From the NCBI RefSeq assembly GCF_004362825.1, contig NZ_SNXZ01000007.1:372001-436000 (forward strand): a DNA stretch of 64,000 nt, written 5' to 3'. Under the pieces are notes generated by a model. The model did no database searches. It was given only the letters and a program-made list of their open reading frames with translations, and was not told the origin of the DNA. This stretch comes from Labedaea rhizosphaerae. Lineage in GTDB: Bacteria; Actinomycetota; Actinomycetes; Mycobacteriales; Pseudonocardiaceae. A program made the translations under genes and the position numbers. Shown here one piece after another: positions 11,801-18,780 of the stretch (positions within the stretch are counted from its first letter, which is position 1; every line of letters begins with the position of its first letter).

Positions 11801-14800
11801 ACCTGGTGGTCGCGATCCTCGCGGTGGTCAAGGCAGGCGGCGCCTACGTGCCGCTCGACCCGGACGGGGTCGACATCCTCGTGGCAACAACGGTTCCAGC
11901 GGGCTTCCCGGGCACCGTCGTGCACCCCGGTGCCGGCAGCGACACCGAGAACCCGGCGCCGCTGGGCGGACCTGCGAGCCTGGCGTACGTCCTGGGCACT
12001 CTGCTGATCGAGCAGCGATCCGTGGTTCGGCTAGCGGATTCCAAACCGGACTCCACCCCGGGCTGCGTCCGGCTGCAGCTGGCCCCGGTGTCCGCCGACG
12101 AGTTCGCCTGGGAGCTGTGGGGCTCGCTGCTGGGTGGCGGCAAGCTGGTGCTCGGCCCGCCCGAGCTGCCGACGGCCGCGCAGCTGCGCCGGCTGATCAC
12201 CGACCACGGCATCACCCAGCTCTGGCTGACCGGGTCCGTGTTCAACCGCGTCGTGGCCGAGGACCCGGCTGCCCTTTCCGGAATCGAGCGGCTGGTGATC
12301 GGGCGCGAGGCGCCGTCGGTCCGCCACGTTCGCCTGGTCCAGCGGGCGCTGCCTGGGCTGACCATCACGAACGGCTTCGGGCCGGCGCTCACCAGCCACC
12401 CCATCGCCGACCTCCCGGACGACGCCGTGACCATCCCCATCGGTCGCCCGGTCGCCAACACCGCGGCCTACGTGCTGGACGCCGACCTGCGGCCGATGCC
12501 GGTGGGTGTCGCCGGTGAGCTGTTCATCGGTGGTGCCGGCGTGGCCCGCGGCTACGCCGGCGAGCCCGGGCGGACGGCGGCGGAGTTCGTGCCCAACCCG
12601 TTCGGCGCCGGCCGGCTCTTGCGCACCGGGGAGCTGGCCCGCTGGACCGCGGCCGGACTGCTGGAACACCTCGGCCACGCCGATCGGCAGCTGACCGTCC
12701 GCGGTCAGCGGATCGCCCTGGCCGAGATCGAGGCCCGGCTGCGCCTGCACCCGCAAGTGAACGACGCCGTGGTGACCGCGCGCGACGGCATGCTCGTCGG
12801 CTACGTCGCCGGCCTCGATCTGCCCACTACCGAGGACATCCAGACCCTCCTGCCGCAGGACATGATCCCGGCGGCATGGGTGCGGCTCGACGCGTTCCCC
12901 CACACCCCGGCGGGCACGATCGACCGCGCGGCGCTGCCCGGTCCCGTCACCGACGAGACCGGGTACGCACCGCCCGCCGACGAGCTCGAGTCGGCCCTGG
13001 CCGAGCTGTGGCGCCAGGTGTTGTACGTCGACCTGGTCGGTGTGCGGGACGACTTCTTCGAACTGGGCGGCGACTCCATCCTGGCCATGCAGATCGTGGC
13101 CCGCGCCAAGCAGGCGGGTCTGGCCATCACGCTGCGGCAGGTGTTCGAGCAGCGCACCATCGCCCGGCTCGCCGCGGCGGTGCGCTCCACCACCGCCACG
13201 GCCATGCAAGCCGCCCAAGGCTTGGTGACCGGCCCGGTCGAGCTGACGCCCGTCATGCACCGGTTCACCCGCGACGACCACCCCGAGTCCGTTGTGCTTG
13301 CCTGCCCCGGCATCGCACCCGAGGTGCTCGACAAGGCCCTCACCGCGGTGGTCGAGCACCACGACGCTCTGCGGCTGCGGGTGAAGGACGGCGCGGCCTG
13401 GATCGCCCCGCCGGACGGGCAGCCGGTTCTCCAGGCGGGTGACCAGCGCGCGCTGTCCCTTGTGGACGGTCCACTGCTGCGGGCGAGCTTGGCCGAGGAC
13501 CAGCTGCGGATCGAGGTCCACCGCCTGGCGGTGGACAGCGCGTCCTGGAACCTGATCCTCACCGACCTGGCCACCGCTTGCACCCAGCTCGAGGACGGCG
13601 AGCCCATCCGGCTGCCGGCCAAGACGACGTCCTACCAGCAGTGGGCACGCCGGCTGGTCGACTACGCGCGCAGCGACCGGATGCTGGAGGACTCGGCGTT
13701 CTGGCTCGCCCACCGGCCGGTTCCGCGTGCCCTCCCGCTCGACCACCCGGACGGCCGCGTCACCGAGGCCTCCCGTGCCGTCGTCGAGACCAGGCTGCCC
13801 GCGGCGCTGATCGAGGGCGAGCGGCCGGACGAGGTCCTGCTGTGGGCCGTGGCCCGGGCCGTCACGCACTGGACCGGCGACACGGACACCGTGGTGGACC
13901 TGGAAAGCCACGGTCGCGAGCCGCTGTTCGACGACGTCGATCTCAGCCGGACGGTCGGCCGGTACACCACGACCTACCCCGTCCACCTGCACGTGCCGGC
14001 CGGGAACGCCGGTCGCGCGCGGCAAGCCGTGCGCGACCAGTTGCGTGCCGTGCCGCACGGTGGCATCGGCTACGGCGTCGCGCGGTACCTGCGCCCGGAC
14101 ACCGCGGCGGTGCTCGCGGCCCGTCCGCCCGCGGAGATCGCTTTCACCTACGGGGAAAGCGAGCAAGGTGTCGGGGAGCACGTGCTCGCGGTGCACGCGA
14201 CCGTCGTGGGTGACGAGGTCAAGCTGGAGTGGTCGTACTCGACCGAACTGCACGACCGCGCCACGATCGAGCGGCTCGCCCAGCGTTGCCTGGCTGAACT
14301 CACGGGCCTGCGCGCCGCGGCGCCGTCGCGGCGACCGACCGAGCGCGTCTTCCGCCGCGCACCGTCGCTGCTCGTGCCGATGGTCCGCCACCGCGTCCGC
14401 GGCGTGAGCGTGGCGTTGCTCGAGGACGGCGAGGTCACCGACGCCTGGGGCGAAGGCGTCACCGGCGGCCCGCGGTCGACGGAGGTCGGTCCGCACACGG
14501 TGTTCCTGAGCTGCTCGGTGAGCAAGCACGTGGCCACCCTCGGCGTGCTGCGCCTCGTCCAGGACGGCACGCTGGACCTGGACGAGGACGTGGCGCGGTA
14601 CCTGCGGACCTGGGAACTGCCCGCCGGACCCGGCCGGATCACCGTGCGGCACCTGCTGAGCCACACCGCCGGTCTGGTGTCGCAGGGCTACCACGAGTGC
14701 TCCCGGGACGGGACCGTCACCACATTGGCGCCGATGCTGGCCAAGATCGGGCGCGAAGGCGCTCCCGGCGAGCACTTCGAGTACTCGGGCGTCAACTTCG

Positions 14801-15342
14801 CCGTCCTGCACCAGCTCGTCGAGGACACGCTCGGCCGCTCGTTCCCCGACGTGCTGCGCTCGCTCGTGCTGGAGCCGCTGAACATGCGTGACAGTGGCTA
14901 CGGACCGGACTTCCTTGCCCGCCACGGGGATGTCGCCCACGGTCACCTGACCGACGGCAGTCCGGACCCGGTCGGCTTGCCGATCGTGCCGGACGTCGGG
15001 TCCAGCGGCCTGTGGAGCACCGCGGGCGACCTCGCCAAGGTGGGCCGGGAGATCTTCGCCGCCGCCACGGGCGGCCGATCGGTGTTCCTGGATCCCGGCC
15101 TGGCCAAGGAAATGATCACGCCGAAGGACGGGGACTACGCCCTGGGCACGACCACCTGCCGCAGTGGGGACGCGTTCTGGTTCGGGCACCCCGGCGACCG
15201 GTACGCCTACCAGGGCTTCACGGCCGTCGACCGGAACACCGGCGCCGGGCTGGTGATGCTGGCGAACATCGGCGGCGAGGTTCCCTTCCTCGGCAACGTG
15301 GTCGGCGAACTCGACCTCGACATCCACTACAAGATCCGTTAG
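5821..15342 (+). CDS. NRPS C-A-T-E-C-A(degenerate)-T-E(degenerate) with C-terminal PBP/beta-lactamase-type hydrolase
   Basis: A 3173-residue terminal NRPS. Module 1: C (HHIAGDG at 167), A (YTSGSTGRPKG at 641; Lys980 in the A10 motif), T (LGGDSI, Ser1032), E (HHIAVDAVSW at 1199, EGHGRE). The specificity residues read D-L-P-K-V-G-E-V-G-K, close to Asp/Asn codes, so a D-Asn/Asp-like residue is likely. Module 2: C with intact HHVMLD at 1632, then an A domain that has lost the P-loop (LAYVLGTLL near 2055-2065), has NGFGPALTSH for NxYGPTE (2184) and Thr2366 in place of the A10 lysine. Its T domain is intact (Ser2419). The second E domain has H2567-R2568 instead of HH. The last 320 residues are a serine beta-lactamase/DD-peptidase fold: SVSK (Ser2899, Lys2902), YSG (2988) and HPG (3123). 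PBP-type domains release and often cyclise peptides with a D-residue at the C-terminus, so this is probably the release domain fused in cis. Confidence 0.93.
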   Translation: MTTTPPVSRTLSPAKLALLRQRLTGTGDRAASGIPARPAGEQVPLPPVQHALWVVDQFLEDNSVYSMHRGLWLRGPLDVGALRAGLDEVVRRHSVLRTTYARGAEPVPTTTEGPAAFELVAVSTTDDAVELACAQLRRPFDLAAGPVFRSTLFRVSADEHLLVLNTHHIAGDGLSYEVLGRELAELYSAAVRGRRPTLPALPIQYADYAHWQAGRVKGELLDRQLDYWRGAFAGVRPVLQLPTDRAYPARPSYQAGRVTRTLSPELTAAVRSLARAHGVTLFSTLLSAFGVLLHKCSAQDSFAVGTLTSGRNTPEVDGLIGLFANTVAIPADLTGNPTFTELLTRTHRAVLGAMDHQDVSFEQIVTAVHPARDPARNPLFQTLFQLIETGTDEWDFAGLDVESADLHNDTGKVELALFAADRGARIELEIEFAVDLFTAETGARFADRLVRTLEAVVADPGARLSTVDVISTGERELVTTGWNDTAAPFPRATVPELFEAAVRKTPQARAILDTDGTGVTYAQLNERANRLAHHLRGLGVGCESVVGVCVEHSVDMFVALLGVLKAGGAYVPLDPEHPADRLGFILSDTGAQVVLAQDRVSHVLPAFDGLVVSLDRAPLDQQPATDPEPVSGPDNLIYVIYTSGSTGRPKGVMISHLGLVNYLWWAIEGYGLHSGTSGAPMLGSIAFDLSVPNFFLPLIGGQDVTLLPTDRTLEALADLVRRPGDFSLLKLTPGHLDVLRGALGEQAQVESVHTFVVGADEVRPETVTAWQKIAPHATIIDEYGPTETVVGCSTYVIDETFDPAVPVSIGRPIANMTMYVLGDDLAPVPVGVVGELCIGGIGVARGYLNRRGLTAEKFVPDPFARDGGARMYRTGDLARFRSDGNLEFLGRTDHQVKIRGYRIELGEIEARLLLHPAVSEAVVVARQEPSGPKRLAGYVVSTVEVQPDELRAYLAKALPDYMVPSTVTVLPEMPLTEAGKVDRKALPEPVAAVVSYQAPTTPVQHTLAEIWTGVLGRAVGVHDDFFDLGGDSILAIQIVAKARQADLAVTVRQVFEHRTVAALADAVADAVADAVADRTRPATHADQDVVTGAVEPTPIMRWFARQPVNHDHYNQSVLLRCRPGVRPEILDKAMTALIAHHDALRLRVSAGTVRIVAPDGRSVLHTTPDHDVQSRLSLADGPTVAAVVWPEDRLQLVVHHIAVDAVSWPILLADLETACAQLEAGRPVALPAKSTSFQHWAERMAGYPVRTVTPEGEPFPVDHRDGPNTEESQRCVDVTLPPELTDALVHRVPAAYRTEINDLLLTALAVTIADWTGGDSAFVELEGHGREQLWDDVDVSRTVGWFTNLLPIGLRVPGQEWGERLKSVKEQLRAVPGNGIGVESTRPAELCFNYLGRLDQQRGEPGRFTEVPDVLGARRDPRSERSYLLDITAGIESGTLQLSWGYSVNRHDEQTVRLLAESYLANLTALIEHCLTHTGATPSDFPLAGLDQSTLDGLLSGTDGVVADVYPFSPLQAGMVFHSTYDQDSRNYLEQLGFVIRGDLDVAAFERAWQHVVDRHAVLRSRFAWANLPAPMQVVLRDQRVRIEQPTGSLADYLAADSERGIDPATDPMRLAVLATGPHEWSFVWTFHHVMLDRWSVSAVLDEVLACYDGRTIAHEPPRYRDYIAWLAAQDRAEDAAFWRQELDGFTEPKRLPVRTDLDLTRVQTRLPADVAAQVRELAQRARCTVNTVLHMAWGLLLSRYTGADDVLFGTTVAGRSAEVRGIEQMVGLLINTIPARVRIDQDASALEQLAVHHAKLSELRDHEHSALVDINRCAQTPAGTPLFDTRFVYENFGDGEDSALDIESIEDIIERTSYPVVVEVHHGTGIDVAIRSTVDGAALLDHYVHVITQLAARPGDRLGAIELLTPAQRDRMLREWNDTAVPTPDDTLAELFEAQVRTTPDAIALVDSDGQSTTYAELNGRANRLAHHLRSLGVGCETPVGIGLDRSVDLVVAILAVVKAGGAYVPLDPDGVDILVATTVPAGFPGTVVHPGAGSDTENPAPLGGPASLAYVLGTLLIEQRSVVRLADSKPDSTPGCVRLQLAPVSADEFAWELWGSLLGGGKLVLGPPELPTAAQLRRLITDHGITQLWLTGSVFNRVVAEDPAALSGIERLVIGREAPSVRHVRLVQRALPGLTITNGFGPALTSHPIADLPDDAVTIPIGRPVANTAAYVLDADLRPMPVGVAGELFIGGAGVARGYAGEPGRTAAEFVPNPFGAGRLLRTGELARWTAAGLLEHLGHADRQLTVRGQRIALAEIEARLRLHPQVNDAVVTARDGMLVGYVAGLDLPTTEDIQTLLPQDMIPAAWVRLDAFPHTPAGTIDRAALPGPVTDETGYAPPADELESALAELWRQVLYVDLVGVRDDFFELGGDSILAMQIVARAKQAGLAITLRQVFEQRTIARLAAAVRSTTATAMQAAQGLVTGPVELTPVMHRFTRDDHPESVVLACPGIAPEVLDKALTAVVEHHDALRLRVKDGAAWIAPPDGQPVLQAGDQRALSLVDGPLLRASLAEDQLRIEVHRLAVDSASWNLILTDLATACTQLEDGEPIRLPAKTTSYQQWARRLVDYARSDRMLEDSAFWLAHRPVPRALPLDHPDGRVTEASRAVVETRLPAALIEGERPDEVLLWAVARAVTHWTGDTDTVVDLESHGREPLFDDVDLSRTVGRYTTTYPVHLHVPAGNAGRARQAVRDQLRAVPHGGIGYGVARYLRPDTAAVLAARPPAEIAFTYGESEQGVGEHVLAVHATVVGDEVKLEWSYSTELHDRATIERLAQRCLAELTGLRAAAPSRRPTERVFRRAPSLLVPMVRHRVRGVSVALLEDGEVTDAWGEGVTGGPRSTEVGPHTVFLSCSVSKHVATLGVLRLVQDGTLDLDEDVARYLRTWELPAGPGRITVRHLLSHTAGLVSQGYHECSRDGTVTTLAPMLAKIGREGAPGEHFEYSGVNFAVLHQLVEDTLGRSFPDVLRSLVLEPLNMRDSGYGPDFLARHGDVAHGHLTDGSPDPVGLPIVPDVGSSGLWSTAGDLAKVGREIFAAATGGRSVFLDPGLAKEMITPKDGDYALGTTTCRSGDAFWFGHPGDRYAYQGFTAVDRNTGAGLVMLANIGGEVPFLGNVVGELDLDIHYKIR
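7213..7223. repeat. Palindrome TCCACTGTGGA (copy 1)
   Basis: Within the large NRPS, read as Ser-Thr-Val-Asp. Member of an 11-bp interspersed palindrome family (TCCACWGTGGA). Confidence 0.8.
8641..8651. repeat. Palindrome TCCACAGTGGA (copy 2)
   Basis: Within the large NRPS, read as Ser-Thr-Val-Glu. Confidence 0.8.
9010..9050 (+). repeat. Short in-frame tandem repeat in the T-E linker
   Basis: About three and a half copies of the 12-bp unit GCCGACGCGGTG, encoding repeated ADAV at the end of carrier domain 1 of the large NRPS. Copy number can change without a frameshift, so it only lengthens or shortens the helix/linker before the epimerisation domain. Confidence 0.85.
11449..11459. repeat. 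Palindrome TCCACAGTGGA (copy 3)
   Basis: Within the large NRPS, read as Ser-Thr-Val-Asp. Confidence 0.8.
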
Positions 15343-15353
15343 GGGCCTCGGAC

Positions 15354-16421
15354 ATGAACGTCAGCAGCCACCCGGAGCAGGTCGTGTTCCTGTTCCCCGG
15401 GGTCGGCGACCACTACGCAGGCATGGGCAAGGGTCTCTACGACACCGAGCCGGTCTTCCGGTCCACTGTGGACCACTGCGCGGCCGTGCTCGAACCCGAG
15501 CTGGGCCAGGACATCCGCACCGTCCTCTACCCGGCGGGCGCCGTTTCCGCGCCGGGCAAGGGCAAGCTGGACCTCGCCGCGCTGATGCGCGGTGCCCGCG
15601 GTCAGGCGGAGATCGACCGGACGCGGATCGCGCAGCCGCTGGTGTTCACGGTGGAGTACGCGCTGGCCCAGCTGCTGATCAGCTGGGGCATCACGCCTTC
15701 GGGTATGCTGGGCTACAGCCTCGGCGAGTACGTGGCCGCCTGCCTGTCCGGGGTGTTCTCCTTGGACGACGCGCTGCGCCTGGTGGCGAGGCGGGCGGAG
15801 CTGATCGAGACCATGCCGCCCGGCGGCATGCTGGTCGTGATGCTCGGCCCGGACGAGGTCGCGGCCCGCCTCGACGACGAGCTCTCGCTCGCCGCCGTCA
15901 CCAGCGAGCTGCTGAGCGTCGTCGCGGGTCCGGTGCCCGCGTTGGAACGCCTGGAAACCACCCTGACCGCGGCCGGTGTCGGCACCCTGCGCTCCAACAC
16001 CCGGCAGGCGTTCCACTCCTGGATGATGGCGCCCGCCGGGGACCGGCTGGCGACGCTGCTGGGCGACTTCGAGCTCGGTGCGCCCCGGATTCCCTTCCTG
16101 TCCAACGTGACCGGCACCTGGATCACCCCGGAGCAGGCGCGTGACCCGCGGTACTGGGCCCGGCAGCTGCACCAGACCGTCCGGTGCCACGACAGCCTCG
16201 GCGAGATGTGGCGGCTGCCCGGGGCCGTCGCCCTGGAGGTGGGCGCGGGCTCCATGCTCGGCAGCCTCGCCGCCCAGCACCCGGCCCGGCCGGCGGGTGG
16301 ACGACCGCCGGTCCACGCCACCATCCCGGGCGCCGGGCGCGCCGGTGAGGACGTCGCCGCCGTGCGCGCCACCGCCGAAACGCTCGGAGCCGCGCTCGCC
16401 GTCCACAGTGGAAGGGCATGA
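15354..16421 (+). CDS. Stand-alone acyltransferase (trans-AT), probable aminomalonyl-ACP transferase
   Basis: A 355-residue malonyl-CoA:ACP transacylase-family protein. It starts with QVVFLFPGVGDHYAGMG (usual FPGQGxQxxGM) and has the nucleophile motif GYSLGEY with Ser122, so Tyr replaces the His of GHSxG. The substrate-side motif is QAFHSWMM, close to the HAFH of malonyl-type ATs. The C-terminus has VALEVGAGSMLG. It opens the acyltransferase-dehydrogenase-ligase-dehydrogenase-ACP cassette and overlaps the next gene by ATGA. In colibactin and zwittermicin clusters the same neighbours make aminomalonyl-ACP, and a discrete AT (ClbG in colibactin) moves the unit to the assembly line. By that analogy this AT would use the ACP at 19658-19918. 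No AT-less polyketide synthase is in the window, so the acceptor must be elsewhere. Confidence 0.85.
   Translation: MNVSSHPEQVVFLFPGVGDHYAGMGKGLYDTEPVFRSTVDHCAAVLEPELGQDIRTVLYPAGAVSAPGKGKLDLAALMRGARGQAEIDRTRIAQPLVFTVEYALAQLLISWGITPSGMLGYSLGEYVAACLSGVFSLDDALRLVARRAELIETMPPGGMLVVMLGPDEVAARLDDELSLAAVTSELLSVVAGPVPALERLETTLTAAGVGTLRSNTRQAFHSWMMAPAGDRLATLLGDFELGAPRIPFLSNVTGTWITPEQARDPRYWARQLHQTVRCHDSLGEMWRLPGAVALEVGAGSMLGSLAAQHPARPAGGRPPVHATIPGAGRAGEDVAAVRATAETLGAALAVHSGRA
15462..15472. repeat. Palindrome TCCACTGTGGA (copy 4)
   Basis: Within the acyltransferase gene, read as Ser-Thr-Val-Asp. Confidence 0.8.
16402..16412. repeat. Palindrome TCCACAGTGGA (copy 5)
   Basis: At the 3' end of the acyltransferase gene, in another frame (Val-His-Ser-Gly), just before the ATGA overlap. 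Confidence 0.8.
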
Positions 16422-17575
16422 CCATGGACTTCTCGTTGAGCCCTGAGCAAACCGCATTGCGGGCGAAGATCATCGCGTTCGCACGCGACCAGATCGGCGG
16501 CAAGGCCGCCGAACACGACCGGGACGAGACCTTCGACGAGGACGGCTGGCGTGCGTGCGCCGAGTTCGGCATCACCGGCTGGCCGATCCCGCAGGAGTAC
16601 GGCGGCTCGGGCTTCGACCCGCTGACCACGGTGATCGCCTGCGAGGCGCTCGGCTACGGCTGCGCGGACAACGGGCTGGTCTTCGTGATCGAGAACCACC
16701 TGTGGGCCTGCGTGATCCACTTGCTGAAGCACGGTTCCGAGGAGCAGAAGGCCCGGTTCCTGCCCGGCCTGGCCGACGGCAGCCTGATCGGCGCCCACGC
16801 GCTGACCGAGCCGGAAGCCGGATCGGACGTGCTGTCCCTGCAGACCACTGCCGAGCGGCGTGGCGACAATTGGGTGATCGACGGGACCAAGTGCTATATC
16901 AGCAACGGGACCATCGCCGACCTGTACGTCGTCTTCGCCCGCACCGGTGAAGGTCAACGCGGGCTGACCGCGTTCCTCGTGCCGGCCGACACCCCGGGCC
17001 TGCGGGTGGTCCGCCAGATCAGCAAGATCAGCGTGCGCGGCACGCCGATGGGGGAGCTCCGGTTCGACGGCTGCGAAGTGCCTGCAGCCAACGTTCTCGG
17101 CAAGGAGGGCGGCGGCTACCACCTCTTCACGTCGACCATCGAGTGGGAGCGCGGCTTCATGGCCGCGACCCAGGTCGGCCGGATGCAACGGCTCCTGGAG
17201 ACGTGCGTCGCCCACGTGAGCCGGCGCAAGCAGTTCGGCGCGCCGCTCGGCTCGTTCCAGGCGGTGTCGCACCGGCTGGCGGACATGCGGGTCAACCTCG
17301 AGCTGGCCCGGTTGATGCTCTACAAGATCGGCTGGCTCAAGCAGCAGGGCCGGATGGCGCTGCTGGAGTCCGCGATCGTCAAGCTGTTCACCAGCGAGAG
17401 CCTGTTGGACAGCGCCCTTGCCGCGGTGCGGGTGCACGGCGCGCGGGGCATCGTCGCCGACCTGCCGATCGAACGCGAGCTCCGGGACACCCTGGGCTGC
17501 GTGGTCTACGGCGGCACATCAGACATCCAGCGCAACGTGATCGCTGGCCTGACCGGAGTCGCAGGTGCGATATGA
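16418..17575 (+). CDS. Acyl-CoA dehydrogenase-family enzyme acting on an ACP-bound aminoacyl group
   Basis: A 385-residue FAD-dependent acyl-CoA dehydrogenase homologue. It shows ALTEPEAGSD, the YISNG segment, RKQFG and the C-terminal YGGTSDIQRN. At the usual catalytic-base position (YEGT) there is Gly365. A Glu is present at 244 in EWERG, the position used as base in isovaleryl-CoA and long-chain dehydrogenases, so activity is plausible. It overlaps the AT upstream and the aaRS-like ligase downstream (ATGA at 17572). In aminomalonyl-ACP pathways (ClbF, ZmaI) the homologue works with a 3-hydroxyacyl dehydrogenase to oxidise seryl-ACP; the same role is inferred here. A second in-frame ATG at 16424 is an alternative start. 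Confidence 0.88.
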   Translation: MTMDFSLSPEQTALRAKIIAFARDQIGGKAAEHDRDETFDEDGWRACAEFGITGWPIPQEYGGSGFDPLTTVIACEALGYGCADNGLVFVIENHLWACVIHLLKHGSEEQKARFLPGLADGSLIGAHALTEPEAGSDVLSLQTTAERRGDNWVIDGTKCYISNGTIADLYVVFARTGEGQRGLTAFLVPADTPGLRVVRQISKISVRGTPMGELRFDGCEVPAANVLGKEGGGYHLFTSTIEWERGFMAATQVGRMQRLLETCVAHVSRRKQFGAPLGSFQAVSHRLADMRVNLELARLMLYKIGWLKQQGRMALLESAIVKLFTSESLLDSALAAVRVHGARGIVADLPIERELRDTLGCVVYGGTSDIQRNVIAGLTGVAGAI

Positions 17576-18780
17576 CCGAACACACCATCACCCTGGGCGC
17601 TGAACTGCCCGAGTTCCTGGCCAAGGAGTTCGCCAAGCGCGTCTACTTCGCCGCCGAGGAGATCCGCGATTTCCGCCTGGTCGGCTCGGCCGACCGGATC
17701 GACGCGGTCGTCGTGCGCACCGACGGCGACGGCATGCCGGCCGGCCTGCCGGACAAGCTGCGGTTCCTGCTGCAGAACGACGTGCTTTCCCAGTTGGTGC
17801 GCGACCCGAAGGTGATCTGGGAGTCCGCCGCGTCGCACACCCCGTCCGGTGACACGTTCAACCGCCTGGTGGACATGGGCGTCGCGTACGAGGTGGGCGA
17901 GGGTCAGGTCGCGGTCGGCCAGCCGTTGCTGGACCTGATGGACGACCTGGACCGGGTGGTCCGGCGCATCGTCACCGACGAGTTCGCCGGTCAGGAGTTC
18001 CGGTACCCGACCCTGATCCCGATCGACGCGCTGCACCGGTGCGACTACTTCACCTCCTTCCCGCAGTACGCCATGTTCGCCACCCGGCTCAAGTCCGATG
18101 TGGACAACTACCGGGAGTTCGTCGAGCGGGCCAAGGACGTCGGCCAGGTGGGCGCGGAGATCCTGGACCGGTGCGCCGGCGTGGACTACTGCCTGCCGCC
18201 GACCATGTGCTACCACACGTTCAACCAGTTCGCCGGCCGCTCGCTGCCGCAGGACCTGGCGTGCGTCACCGCCCGGGGCAAATCGTTCCGGCACGAGGCC
18301 CGCTACCACCGCTCGCTGGCCCGGCTGTGGGACTTCACCATCCGCGAGATCGTCTTCTTCGGCACCCGCGACGAGGTGCTCTCGGCGCGCGAACGGTTCC
18401 TCGGGCGGGCGTTGCGGCTGGCCGACGAACTCGGCGTGTCCGGCCAGTGCGAGGTCGCGACCGACCCGTTCTTCTGCAACTCCGACACCAGCACGCGCAC
18501 GTCGTCGCAGCGGCTGCTGGAGCTGAAGTACGAACTGCAACTGGACATCGCGCCGGAGGACCGGATCTCCGTGGCGTCGTTCAACTTCCACGAACGGTTC
18601 TTCGGTGAGTCCTTCGGCATCACGCTGCCCGACGGCGCCACGACGCCGTTCAGCGGCTGCGCCGGCTTCGGGTTGGAACGCTTCGCGTTCGCCCTGGTCT
18701 GCCAGCACGGCATCGACGTCGAGGACTGGCCCGCACAGGTCCGGGCCGCGCTCGGCCACACAACCAAGGAGAGGTCATGA
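17572..18780 (+). CDS. Class II aminoacyl-tRNA-synthetase-like amino acid:[carrier protein] ligase
   Basis: A 402-residue homologue of the catalytic core of atypical seryl-tRNA synthetases. Class II motif 2 is visible as FRHEARYHRSLARLWDF and motif 3 as GFGLERF (365-371). Three likely zinc ligands match those of the amino acid:[carrier protein] ligases: Cys213 (MCYHTF), Glu242 (RHE) and Cys302 (FFCNSD). These ligases lack the tRNA-binding arm, activate small amino acids with ATP and load them on a free carrier protein. Here it sits between two dehydrogenases and an ACP, the place where colibactin and zwittermicin use an NRPS A domain (ClbH, ZmaJ) to load serine. I infer that it charges serine (possibly Ala or Gly) onto the ACP at 19658-19918. 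ATGA overlaps on both sides tie it to the cassette. Confidence 0.85.
   Translation: MTEHTITLGAELPEFLAKEFAKRVYFAAEEIRDFRLVGSADRIDAVVVRTDGDGMPAGLPDKLRFLLQNDVLSQLVRDPKVIWESAASHTPSGDTFNRLVDMGVAYEVGEGQVAVGQPLLDLMDDLDRVVRRIVTDEFAGQEFRYPTLIPIDALHRCDYFTSFPQYAMFATRLKSDVDNYREFVERAKDVGQVGAEILDRCAGVDYCLPPTMCYHTFNQFAGRSLPQDLACVTARGKSFRHEARYHRSLARLWDFTIREIVFFGTRDEVLSARERFLGRALRLADELGVSGQCEVATDPFFCNSDTSTRTSSQRLLELKYELQLDIAPEDRISVASFNFHERFFGESFGITLPDGATTPFSGCAGFGLERFAFALVCQHGIDVEDWPAQVRAALGHTTKERS

Noticed and set aside
5953-11925. Open frame of 1990 codons on the minus strand
   Set aside because: Same shadow effect opposite the large NRPS; composition is typical of antisense frames (QL, GHR, VQP runs) with no recognisable motif.
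11550-12940. Frameshift as the cause of the eroded A domain
   Set aside because: Motifs before and after the eroded parts are in the same frame, and sequence between them is protein-like, so substitution and deletion in frame fit better than a sequencing frameshift.
12031-15327. Open frame of 1098 codons on the minus strand opposite module 2 and the PBP domain
   Set aside because: Low-complexity antisense translation; the plus strand encodes a continuous domain series here.
14350-15342. Separate beta-lactamase gene read through by error
   Set aside because: The frame continues without stop or ribosome binding site from the E domain into the SVSK domain; no internal start with upstream signal was seen.
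17572-18780. Housekeeping seryl-tRNA synthetase
   Set aside because: Length, missing tRNA-binding arm, zinc-ligand pattern and the place inside a five-gene ACP cassette all favour an amino acid:[carrier protein] ligase.
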